Assembly: GCA_041572755.1 (NCBI GenBank)
Contig: JBFFRY010000052.1
Span: 1 to 8,069, forward strand
Length of the DNA: 8,069 bases
From: JBFELU01 sp041572755
GTDB lineage: Bacteria > Actinomycetota > Acidimicrobiia > Spongiisociales > UBA11373
Reading direction: 5' to 3'
Within the stretch, counting starts at the first letter, position 1, and the number at the start of each line of letters is the position of its first letter. The translations under genes and the position numbers were made by a program. The notes under the pieces were generated by a model. The model had not been told where the DNA came from. It saw only the letters and a list, made by a program, of their open reading frames with translations, and did no database searches. Shown in pieces: positions 1-6,042 of the stretch.

Positions 1-167
1 ACCGGCAGGTCGACATCGGGCGAACTCTCCAAGAGAGTGGTGCCGACTTCATCGCTTCCCGACGGCACCAGGGTCGTCGACGCACCAGACCCGCCGCACG
101 CGGCGCTGGTCACGAGCACGAACACGCCGATGACGAGTCCGCCGAGAGTGCTTCTCCGTACCTTCAT
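1..167 (-). CDS. Putative lipoprotein, N-terminal part only (runs off left edge)
   Basis: An ATG at 167-165 on the minus strand opens a frame that stays open to base 1, giving about 55 residues. The N-terminus has the charged start MKVRRS, a hydrophobic stretch (GGLVIGVFVLV) and then TSAACGGSG. This fits a lipoprotein signal peptide with the lipidated Cys at residue 24. The lipobox is slightly loose because the -3 position is Ser rather than Leu. After the Cys comes a Gly/Ser/Thr linker, as in exported actinobacterial lipoproteins. It lies 37 bases downstream of the stop of the preceding lipoprotein gene on the same strand, so it is probably the third gene of the LCP-lipoprotein operon. No strong Shine-Dalgarno sequence is visible. 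The functional domain lies outside the window, so no function can be given. Membrane anchoring is inferred from the signal only. Confidence 0.7.
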   Translation of the reverse strand, partial: MKVRRSTLGGLVIGVFVLVTSAACGGSGASTTLVPSGSDEVGTTLLESSPDVDLP

Positions 168-204
168 TTCGAAGCCAGCAGACTAGCGGCCGCGCGTCCG
201 ACGG

Positions 205-714
205 CTACCCGCTGGGACCGCCCGGCACTTCGAGCGGTTCGCCACAATCCGTGAACCAGTGCAGCTTCCCGAAGCGATCCCCGAAATGCACGGTGGCCTC
301 CCTCCGGGTGGCCCCCTCGTGGAACACCACGGCGACCTCGTAGGTGTCGGGGACCTGAACGGGGGTGGCGTCGAATTCCATCACCCAGGGGCCCTTCTCT
401 CCGACGGCGGTCGGGAGGATCTCCACCACCTGGGGGATGACTCCTCGCAGGTCATCGGCGCACTGCTCCAGGCCGTAGAGGTCGATGACGGCGGGATGGA
501 GATGCTCCAGCAGCCAAGCGACGTTGGCCGTCTGCACGGCCGCCTGGAAGTCCTCGAAGAAGGCGTCCAGCGGGTCGGGGAGAGCCACCGTGGCCACCGG
601 CGCCAGCGTCGTCGTCGTGGTGGGCGGCGAGCCCGGGGTGCCGCCCCCGGTCCCGCAGGCGGAGAGGACGACGGCAGCGATCAGCGGCGCCAGGCGAAGC
701 GATTGCGGTCCCAT
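205..714 (-). CDS. Secreted lipoprotein of unknown function, 169 aa
   Basis: The protein starts with a short signal peptide ending in the lipobox VLSAC, so Cys20 should be lipidated and the protein anchored to the outer face of the membrane. A low-complexity linker follows (Gly-rich, then PPTTTTTLAP), typical of actinobacterial lipoproteins. The folded part, from about residue 45, begins DPLDAFFEDFQAAVQTANVA and continues LLEHLHPAVIDLYG. It ends with beta-rich segments, including EATVHFGDRFGKLHWFTDCG. This helix-then-sheet order, with a 'loss of residue over time' style N-terminus, resembles the NTF2/SnoaL-like fold, but that is a guess from pattern only. Two mature cysteines (Cys85 and Cys157) could form a disulfide outside the cell. 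The start lies 22 bases after the stop of the LCP gene, so the two are probably co-transcribed. The gene looks intact. Confidence 0.82.
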   Translation of the reverse strand: MGPQSLRLAPLIAAVVLSACGTGGGTPGSPPTTTTTLAPVATVALPDPLDAFFEDFQAAVQTANVAWLLEHLHPAVIDLYGLEQCADDLRGVIPQVVEILPTAVGEKGPWVMEFDATPVQVPDTYEVAVVFHEGATRREATVHFGDRFGKLHWFTDCGEPLEVPGGPSG

Positions 715-736
715 CGGGGTGGAGGCTACCGGGTCC

Positions 737-2359
737 TCACCCGCACTCGTCGGGGTCCCCGGCCGGTTCCCCGGCGGCCACGTCGGCCAGCACCTGCTGC
801 ACCGTGGCCCGGACCCGGCTCACCGACACGATGGGGCGGGAGAGGAAGTTGAGCTCCGCCTCGGCGTGGTAGGCCGGGTTGAAGGCGGCGGTGGCGATCG
901 CCCCGGCGTCGAGCCGGCCCACCACGTAGACCAGGTCGGGGAGGATCGAGAGGGGGATGTTGGTGGTGACGCTGGCCCGGATGACATCGGCCAGTTCCCC
1001 GAACGACGCCAGAATCGTGACCGGGTCGGCGGCGTCGGCGATGGCCCGCAGCATACAGCGCTGGCGAGCCATCCGGACGTAGTCGCTGCTGTCGGTGCGG
1101 GAGCGAACGTAGGCCAGGGCCTGGTGGCCGTCGAGATGGTGCCGCCCCGGGTCGACGTCGACCCGCACGGGATCCTCACCCTCCGACGCCGGTGAGAAGG
1201 CCTCGTGGATCGACTCGGTGACGTTCACCTCGACTCCACCCAGCGCATCGATGACGGCCACGAAGCCGGCCATGTCGACCAGCACGTAGTAGTCGATGGG
1301 GATTCCCAGCATGATCTCCAACGACTGTCGCAGCGCCTCCATCCCGGGGCTCACCGCCTCGGGGAACGTGGTCGTCCAGTCCTGGGTGCGGGTGTAGAGG
1401 GCGTTGATCTGATCGACGAAGCAGTTGCAGCGGGGCGGCTGCTCCGGGGGCTCGACGAGGCACTCTTCGGGGATCGGGTCGCCCTCCTCGATCTGGCGCA
1501 TCGCCTGGCGGCAGGCCCGGTCCTGGGCCTTGACGATCTTCTCCAGCTCCATCTCCCAGTAGGAGTCCTCCAGGCCGTGGAAGGCCTGATCCCAGCCGGC
1601 GGGAAGCGGTGCCGACGACAGGTTGCGGGGAACCCCGAACAGGGCGGCCCGGTTGGTCTCCAGGTCGATGGTGGCCACGATCATGGTGTCGGTGCGCAGA
1701 CTCCACCGGCCCGGCCCGGCATCGCCGCCGGCCAGCAGCACCGTGATGCGATCCTCGAAACCGGAGTACTGCCCGGCAAAGACCGGGAGGGTGGACGTCT
1801 CCGCCTGCGCCTCCGCCAGGAGGTCGGGATCGAGGTCGGATTCGGGGATGATCGACAGGGTGTTCCCGATCGCCGGGGGCGGGTTTGGGCGCTCGACGAC
1901 CGGTCCCCGGAACAGATCGTCGTCGGGAGGGATCGTGTCGGCGGCGGCCAGCGGCTCGTCATCGGAGAACACGCTGGTGAGCAGATCCAGGGCATCGACG
2001 CTGTAGGCGGCGATCAGGCCGTGGGGCACCAGGGTGAAGAGCAGCAGGGTGAGGAGCGCCACGGTGCCCGTGCCCCGGGCCCGGGGACGGAAGGCATCGC
2101 TCACCGCGAAGAGCCGGATGGCCAGCACCACCAGATTCACCGCGAACAGGGCCCACAGCCACCCGGTCTGCACCGACAGGCCGACCAGGTAGCCGGCGCC
2201 GCGGGCGGCCAGGACGACGGCGGCGATCGCGACCCCGGCGGTTGGTAGGAGCAGCAGGAGGGCCCGCCGCCGCCGCCCCTGGAGCCAATGGCCGGCGCCG
2301 GGCAGCAGCGACGACAACGCTGCAGCGCGGACCGGGGTGATGAAGCGGCGCTCGGTCAT
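737..2359 (-). CDS. LCP (LytR-CpsA-Psr) family cell-wall glycopolymer transferase, 540 aa
   Basis: LCP proteins move a polyprenyl-pyrophosphate-linked glycopolymer onto peptidoglycan (or a related cell-wall polymer) outside the membrane. Residues 1-120 hold about four hydrophobic helices (near 11-27, 32-52, 64-84 and 98-118), the first with an LLPGAGHWLQG motif like TM2-type membrane domains. An acidic/proline linker follows. The LCP domain runs from about 200 to 480: RTDTMIVATID (222-232), GVPRNL (Arg245), INALYT (318-323), GIPIDYYVLVDMAGFVAVID (352-371), and LDGHQALAYVRSR with the D426-R429-R432-Q433 signature. Asn replaces the usual Asp of PRD at 246. A long insert (about 247-317) carries Cys283, Cys300, Cys311 and Cys313. 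No LytR_C domain is seen. I chose the ATG at 2359 because GAGGG lies five bases upstream. An in-frame ATG at 2464 would add 35 polar, non-conserved residues. The family is certain; the transferred polymer is unknown. Confidence 0.93.
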   Translation of the reverse strand: MTERRFITPVRAAALSSLLPGAGHWLQGRRRRALLLLLPTAGVAIAAVVLAARGAGYLVGLSVQTGWLWALFAVNLVVLAIRLFAVSDAFRPRARGTGTVALLTLLLFTLVPHGLIAAYSVDALDLLTSVFSDDEPLAAADTIPPDDDLFRGPVVERPNPPPAIGNTLSIIPESDLDPDLLAEAQAETSTLPVFAGQYSGFEDRITVLLAGGDAGPGRWSLRTDTMIVATIDLETNRAALFGVPRNLSSAPLPAGWDQAFHGLEDSYWEMELEKIVKAQDRACRQAMRQIEEGDPIPEECLVEPPEQPPRCNCFVDQINALYTRTQDWTTTFPEAVSPGMEALRQSLEIMLGIPIDYYVLVDMAGFVAVIDALGGVEVNVTESIHEAFSPASEGEDPVRVDVDPGRHHLDGHQALAYVRSRTDSSDYVRMARQRCMLRAIADAADPVTILASFGELADVIRASVTTNIPLSILPDLVYVVGRLDAGAIATAAFNPAYHAEAELNFLSRPIVSVSRVRATVQQVLADVAAGEPAGDPDECG

Positions 2360-2363
2360 GGAT

Positions 2364-2368
2364 CCCTC
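2364..2368 (-). promoter_or_regulatory. Shine-Dalgarno site that sets the LCP gene start
   Basis: Reading the minus strand, GAGGG sits four bases before the ATG at 2359, with sequence GAGGGATCC-ATG. It supports the 2359 start over the upstream in-frame ATG at 2464. A TATGGT hexamer lies directly before it (2374-2369). If that were a -10 box, the transcript would start at or just before the ATG, so a nearly leaderless message is an alternative that sequence alone cannot exclude. Confidence 0.45.
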
Positions 2369-2449
2369 ACCATACGACGCTGCGAAGCCGTCGAAGGTTC
2401 CGGTGAGGTGCCCGTCGGATCGATCACGACGCCGATACCGCACCGGGCC

Positions 2450-2480
2450 TTTCGAGTGGCACACGCCTTTCTGTCATACT
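2450..2480 (+). promoter_or_regulatory. Possible promoter for the RTX-repeat gene
   Basis: Within the 175-bp divergent region (2360-2534), the plus strand has TGTCATACT at 2472-2480. This is an extended -10-like element (TG, one base, CATACT; 4 of 6 matches to TATAAT). A weak TTCGAG lies 18 bases upstream at 2451-2456 as a possible -35. A start about seven bases later would give a leader of roughly 45-50 bases. The region is also less GC-rich than its surroundings. The match is modest and nothing else supports it. Confidence 0.28.
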
Positions 2481-2534
2481 TGCCTCCGGCATTGGTTGCG
2501 ATGGCCTCAATCGGCTTTGAGAGGCTTCAAGAGA

Positions 2535-3839
2535 ATGGTGGTGCTGATGAGTAAGGGACTGCTCCGCCTGTGTGTGGCGGGACTGTTGGTGGCTGGATTG
2601 ATCCTTCCGGTAGCGGCCGCCGGGGCTCAGACGAGTGGGATCTCATTCGATTGTGACAAGGCATTCCCCGGGATCTTTCCCACCTTCTTCCCCGACCCCA
2701 CGGCCGGGCTCCCCAACAAGCCGATGCGGAACGGCTTCGTTGTGGGACCGGGCCAGTACGGTCCCGGCGTCAACCACTATCTGTTGCCTCAGATGGCCAA
2801 CGGCGGTGTCGATCCCCTGGGTCGGACGGTCTTCAACGGAAGCGGGATGGCGGGACCCATCTTCATATGGGTCGACACAGCCTGGACGGCCGGCGCCAAC
2901 GTGACGCTGCCCGACATCCCGCCCATTACGGCGGCGGCAAGGCAGGCCAACGGTCTCTTGGCCGCCAACACCTTCTGTGGCGCAAGCGGCCCGGATCTGG
3001 TGCGAGGCGGGAGCGCCACCGATGTCATCCACGGTCTCGGTGGGGGAGACAAGCTGAACGGGCGAGGCGGCAACGACTTCGTCTACGGGGGTTCCGACGA
3101 CGACACGGTGCGCGGCGGCGGTGACCGTGACTTCGTGGCCGGCGACGACGGCGACGACCGGGTGTTCGGCAACGGGGGGATCGACCTCCTGGCGGGAGGC
3201 CCCGGCGCCGATCTCCTGAAGGGTGGCGGCAACGGGGACTTCCTGCTGGGTGAGGGCCCCTGGTATGGCGAACCGGCACCGATGTTCCTGACCGCTCCTT
3301 ATGCTGGGCGGGTCCCCCCCTATCCCTCTGGCTACCGGGCCGACGGTGTGCTGGGATACTGGTCTGATTTGAGCCCGGTCCGGGGTGCCCTCGCTCCGCT
3401 CCCGGGGCCCCCGATGCCGGGTGGTGATCCGGATCAGTACCCGGGCGGCGACGATGTGCTGATCGGCGGGCCCGGCGACGACTTGATGATCGGCGGGCCC
3501 GGCACAGATCTCTTCAAGGCCGGAGCCGGGAGTGATGCCATGGTGGGCTTCCTCGACAAGGGGGTTGTGCTCAACGGCGCCGGCTCGCAGGCTCGTGCCC
3601 TGCCGGCGGGGTATTGGACCCCGGTCTTCCCCTACAGCGGGGAGGACGTCTCCACGGAGTACGACACGGGGATGAACACCACCTCCGACGGTCTGGCCGA
3701 CACCTTCGACGGTGGCGACACCTTCCGATGTGGCGTCGAGGTCGTCAACGTCGACAAGGACAACGTCGACGGCGGCTACGGCAACGACACCTCGCAGAAC
3801 AACTGTGAGCGCAGCAACGCCGAGATCCAGCTGCTCTAG
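2535..3839 (+). CDS. Secreted RTX/hemolysin-type calcium-binding repeat protein, 434 aa
   Basis: The N-terminus (MVVLMSKGLLRL, then a long hydrophobic core ending PVAAAGA) is a Sec-type signal peptide, probably cut after about residue 31. A region of about 115 residues without a recognised domain follows. Residues 149-238 are ten in-phase nonapeptides of the RTX type (for example GGSATDVIH, GRGGNDFVY, GGPGADLLK). A Pro/Gly/Tyr-rich linker follows (239-301), then four more repeats (302-337, including GGPGDDLMI and GGPGTDLFK). Such repeats bind calcium in a parallel beta-roll. The C-terminus is Asp/Asn-rich. Four mature Cys (40, 148, 399, 424) could form disulfides. RTX proteins are usually exported by type I secretion, but here the signal points to Sec export, as is common for actinobacterial relatives. 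I chose the ATG at 2535 because GAGAGG lies upstream (2519-2524); ATG 2547 is also possible. The frame opens earlier (2337), but that part overlaps the LCP gene and would bury the signal. No enzymatic domain is visible, so its role is unknown. Confidence 0.85.
   Translation: MVVLMSKGLLRLCVAGLLVAGLILPVAAAGAQTSGISFDCDKAFPGIFPTFFPDPTAGLPNKPMRNGFVVGPGQYGPGVNHYLLPQMANGGVDPLGRTVFNGSGMAGPIFIWVDTAWTAGANVTLPDIPPITAAARQANGLLAANTFCGASGPDLVRGGSATDVIHGLGGGDKLNGRGGNDFVYGGSDDDTVRGGGDRDFVAGDDGDDRVFGNGGIDLLAGGPGADLLKGGGNGDFLLGEGPWYGEPAPMFLTAPYAGRVPPYPSGYRADGVLGYWSDLSPVRGALAPLPGPPMPGGDPDQYPGGDDVLIGGPGDDLMIGGPGTDLFKAGAGSDAMVGFLDKGVVLNGAGSQARALPAGYWTPVFPYSGEDVSTEYDTGMNTTSDGLADTFDGGDTFRCGVEVVNVDKDNVDGGYGNDTSQNNCERSNAEIQLL
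2979..3248 (+). repeat. RTX nonapeptide repeat block 1 (10 units)
   Basis: Ten consecutive 27-base units encode nonapeptides of the pattern G-G-x-G-x-D-x-(L/V)-x, with no break in phase. The Asp at position 6 is present in all ten and the Gly positions in most. At the DNA level the units have diverged, so this is an old protein repeat rather than a recent tandem duplication. Confidence 0.9.
3438..3545 (+). repeat. RTX nonapeptide repeat block 2 (4 units)
   Basis: Four in-phase 27-base units encode GGDDVLI-type nonapeptides. The middle two units share an identical 16-base run (GATCGGCGGGCCCGGC at 3461-3476 and 3488-3503), spaced exactly 27 bases apart. This block is thus less diverged than block 1 and may have expanded more recently. 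Confidence 0.85.
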
Positions 3840-3865
3840 AGCGCCGGCCGCAACCGGGACGAGAT

Positions 3866-3889
3866 TTGGGGGCCCTGCGGGGCCCCCAA
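3866..3889. terminator. Bidirectional hairpin terminator between convergent genes
   Basis: The arms TTGGGGGCCC (3866-3875) and GGGCCCCCAA (3880-3889) pair perfectly over 10 bp around a TGCG loop. The hairpin lies 26 bases after the RTX-gene stop and 9 bases after the beta-subunit stop on the opposite strand, so one structure can serve both converging transcripts. There is no T-run on either side, as is frequent in high-GC actinobacteria, so its efficiency is uncertain. Confidence 0.75.
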
Positions 3890-3898
3890 GATCGGGCG

Positions 3899-4819
3899 CT
3901 ACCGCTCGGGAGGGGCGGCCTCGGGGAACCGGGGATGGGTCCGCACGTGGCGCTCGACGAGCGTGTTCCAGTTCTCGTCGATCTGGCGCTTCACCTCGGC
4001 GAGCAGTTCTGGGTCCTCCAGCAGCGGCTTGAAGCGCCCCTGCATCGAGAAGTAGTCCTCCGGCTTGGTCTCGTACTGGGGCCACATGTTGATCGTGTAG
4101 TCCAGGCCGCCCTCCACCTCGTAGAGGGGGAACACCCGGCTGTGGACCGCCTGGCGCATCACCTCGATGGCCTGATCCGACTCCATCTTCCATCCCGGCG
4201 GGCACACCGACAGGATGTGGAGGAAACGGGTGCCCTTCATGGCCTTGGCCTTGCGGAACTTGGCGAGCATGTCGTCGGGGTAGGCCGGGCAGCAGGTGGC
4301 GGCGTAGGGGATGCGGTGGGCCGCCATGATCTCCATGATGTTCTTCTTGGGGCGGGTCTCGGGCCGCTCGTTGGGGGTGGTGGTGGTCCAGGTGCCCAGC
4401 GGCGTCGATGACGAGCGCTGGATCCCGGTGTTCATGTACGCCTCGTTGTCGTAGCAGGCGTAGATGATGTCCTCGTTGCGCTCGGCGGCCCCCGACAGCG
4501 CCTGGAGGCCGATGTCCATCGTGCCCCCGTCGCCGGCCCAGGCCACCACGGTGGTGTCCTCACCCTGCTGCAGCTTGGCGGCCTTCACCCCGGTGGCCAC
4601 CACCGCCGCCGTCTCGAAGGCGGTGTGCAGCACCGGCACCTTGAGGGCATGCACCGGCCACGGTCCGTCCACGATCGACCAGCAGCAGGCGGGGATGACG
4701 GCCACCGTGTCGTCGCCGAGGGCCTTGAGGGCCAGCCGCATCGACAGCGCTCCGCCGCAGGCCTGGCAGCCCAGGGTCCCCGGGTGCATCCGCTCTTCGA
4801 CGGGGAGGTCCCACCTCAC
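3899..4819 (-). CDS. 2-oxoacid:acceptor oxidoreductase beta subunit (TPP-binding), 306 aa
   Basis: This is the thiamine-diphosphate-binding subunit of a pyruvate/2-ketoisovalerate:ferredoxin oxidoreductase-type complex, which converts a 2-oxoacid plus CoA to acyl-CoA and CO2 in the cytoplasm. The TPP motif is clear: GDG at 96-98, then DNEAYMNTGIQRSS (124-137), a hallmark of PorB proteins. Candidate ligands for the proximal [4Fe-4S] cluster are Cys18 and Cys21 (GCQACGG), Cys45 or Cys46, and Cys206 (SVCPPGW), in the spacing expected of the family. A length of about 300 residues is normal. The start is GTG at 4819, in a GTGA overlap with the alpha stop, with GGAGGGGG seven bases upstream. An ATG at 4789 would also keep all motifs, but the coupling favours GTG. 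It is the last gene of the operon, before the shared hairpin. Substrate (pyruvate, branched-chain or aryl oxoacid) cannot be read from the sequence. Confidence 0.94.
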   Translation of the reverse strand: MRWDLPVEERMHPGTLGCQACGGALSMRLALKALGDDTVAVIPACCWSIVDGPWPVHALKVPVLHTAFETAAVVATGVKAAKLQQGEDTTVVAWAGDGGTMDIGLQALSGAAERNEDIIYACYDNEAYMNTGIQRSSSTPLGTWTTTTPNERPETRPKKNIMEIMAAHRIPYAATCCPAYPDDMLAKFRKAKAMKGTRFLHILSVCPPGWKMESDQAIEVMRQAVHSRVFPLYEVEGGLDYTINMWPQYETKPEDYFSMQGRFKPLLEDPELLAEVKRQIDENWNTLVERHVRTHPRFPEAAPPER

Positions 4820-6042
4820 GGCGCCACCCCCTCCAGGGGCTCCAGCGGGGTGATGCCCACCTCGGGCCGGGTGGGTCCGATCGGCAGCCCCTTGACCCCC
4901 ACGTACAGGGCCCGCTCCGGGTCGGGGCGCACCGCCAGATCGTCGGCCACCTCCAGCACCGTCTCCACCCGGATGTCCCGCCCCCCGATCCCCAGCACGT
5001 ACCCGAAGACCGGCGGGGCGTCGGGCAGTCCGGCCAGGGCGGCCCGGATCTCGGAGGCGAAGATCCCGGAGTGGCCGGGGCTCATGTTGCGATCCAGCAC
5101 CGCCACCTTGGTGCGGCCGGCCAGGTGCCGACGGATCGGCTCGAAGGGGAACGGCCGGAAGGCGATGAGCCGCAGCAGCCCGGCCTTGATGCCCCGCTCC
5201 CGCAGGTGGATGACGGCGACGCGCACGTTGGAGGTCATCGCTCCGGCCGAGACGAACACGTACTCGGCGTCGTCGAGCAGGAAGGTCTCGACCGGGCCGT
5301 AGGTGGAGCCGAGGACCTCCCCGAACTCCCGGCCGGCCTCCTCCATGAGGCCCCGGGCCCGGTCCATCTCCTCGTAGGCCTTGTAGCGGAGCTCGAAGTA
5401 GTGGTCCCGGTTGACGAGTCCCCCGTAGGCGCGCGGCTCGGCCGGGTCGAGGGTGTACAGCGGCTCCCACGGGGGCAGGTAGGCGTCGACGGCGGCCTGG
5501 TCGTGCACGATGAGCGGCTCGGAGGTGTGCGACAGGATGAAGGCGTCCATCGACACCATCCCCGGCAGCAGCACCTGCTCGGCCACCCGGTACATCCAGA
5601 CGACGAAATCCTGGGCCTCCTGGACGCTCTCGGCGAACAGCATCATCCAGCCGGTGTCCCGCTGCGACAGGAAGTCGGTCTGTTCCGCCCAGATCGACCA
5701 GCCGGGCCCCATCGCCCGGCTCACATTGCTCAGCACGATGGGGAGCCGGGCCCCGGTCGCCCAGTGCAGCATCTCGTGCATGAGGGCCAGGCCCTGGCCG
5801 CTGGTGGCGGTGTAGGCGCGGGCCCCGGCCGCCGATGCCCCCACACAGGCCGCCATCGCCGAGTGCTCCGACTCCACGGTGATGAAGCGGGCGTCCAGTT
5901 CCCCGGTGGCCACCATCTCCGACAGCAGCTCCACGATCATCGTCTGCGGGGTGATCGGATAGGCGGAGACCACCTCGGCGCGGGCCAGCTTGGCACCGTA
6001 GGCGGCGGCGTGGTTGCCGGTCAGCAGGTGCCGCTCACCCAT
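4816..6042 (-). CDS. 2-oxoacid:acceptor oxidoreductase alpha subunit, 408 aa
   Basis: PorA-type subunit: it supplies the pyrimidine-binding half of the TPP site and part of the substrate pocket. Residues 1-180 form the first domain, with AYPITPQT (27-34), VESEHSAM (56-63; Glu57 and Glu59 are candidates for the TPP-activating Glu), ATSGQGLALM (79-88) and SQRDTGWM (126-133). The Arg in RDTGW is the family's usual substrate-carboxylate contact. A second domain from about 260 has VFVSAGAMTSNVRVAV, FRPFPFEPIR (295-304), LDRNMSPGHSG (316-326) and GIGGRD (351-356). Length fits separate alpha subunits (about 390-410). The ATG at 6042 has a strong AAGGAGG upstream and overlaps the previous stop by 8 bases (ATGGGTGA). 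The stop overlaps the beta start by 4 bases. The gene is intact and surely acts with beta and gamma. The segment SIWAEQTDF differs from the classical pyruvate type, so the substrate is left open. Confidence 0.94.
   Translation of the reverse strand: MGERHLLTGNHAAAYGAKLARAEVVSAYPITPQTMIVELLSEMVATGELDARFITVESEHSAMAACVGASAAGARAYTATSGQGLALMHEMLHWATGARLPIVLSNVSRAMGPGWSIWAEQTDFLSQRDTGWMMLFAESVQEAQDFVVWMYRVAEQVLLPGMVSMDAFILSHTSEPLIVHDQAAVDAYLPPWEPLYTLDPAEPRAYGGLVNRDHYFELRYKAYEEMDRARGLMEEAGREFGEVLGSTYGPVETFLLDDAEYVFVSAGAMTSNVRVAVIHLRERGIKAGLLRLIAFRPFPFEPIRRHLAGRTKVAVLDRNMSPGHSGIFASEIRAALAGLPDAPPVFGYVLGIGGRDIRVETVLEVADDLAVRPDPERALYVGVKGLPIGPTRPEVGITPLEPLEGVAP

Noticed and set aside
1205..2248. 347-codon plus-strand frame opposite the LCP gene
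   Set aside because: It is Gly/His/Gln-rich with no recognisable motif and directly antisense to a clear LCP domain.
2369..2374. TATGGT on the minus strand as a -10 box for the LCP gene
   Set aside because: Only 4 of 6 positions match, no -35 stands out, and it would overlap the region used by the ribosome site. It is mentioned with that site but not listed as a promoter.
2360..2464. Upstream in-frame extension of the LCP protein to an ATG at 2464 (35 more residues)
   Set aside because: The extra residues are charged and polar, precede the first membrane helix without purpose, and the ATG at 2359 has its own GAGGG site at a suitable distance.
2337..2534. Upstream extension of the RTX-repeat protein by 66 residues to an ATG at 2337
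   Set aside because: It would overlap the LCP start on the other strand and place a basic, Trp/His-rich stretch before a clear signal peptide. The codons there do not look like the gene that follows.
2643..4205. Long minus-strand open frame (520 codons) opposite the RTX gene and into the beta gene
   Set aside because: It is antisense to two well-supported genes, crosses their shared terminator hairpin and shows no domain. Long antisense frames are expected at this base composition.
3899..5470. Beta-subunit frame extended upstream to 5470 (523 codons)
   Set aside because: Everything before 4819 is an out-of-frame reading of the alpha gene, rich in Arg, Gly and Pro. The GTG at 4819 with its ribosome site and GTGA overlap is the proper start.
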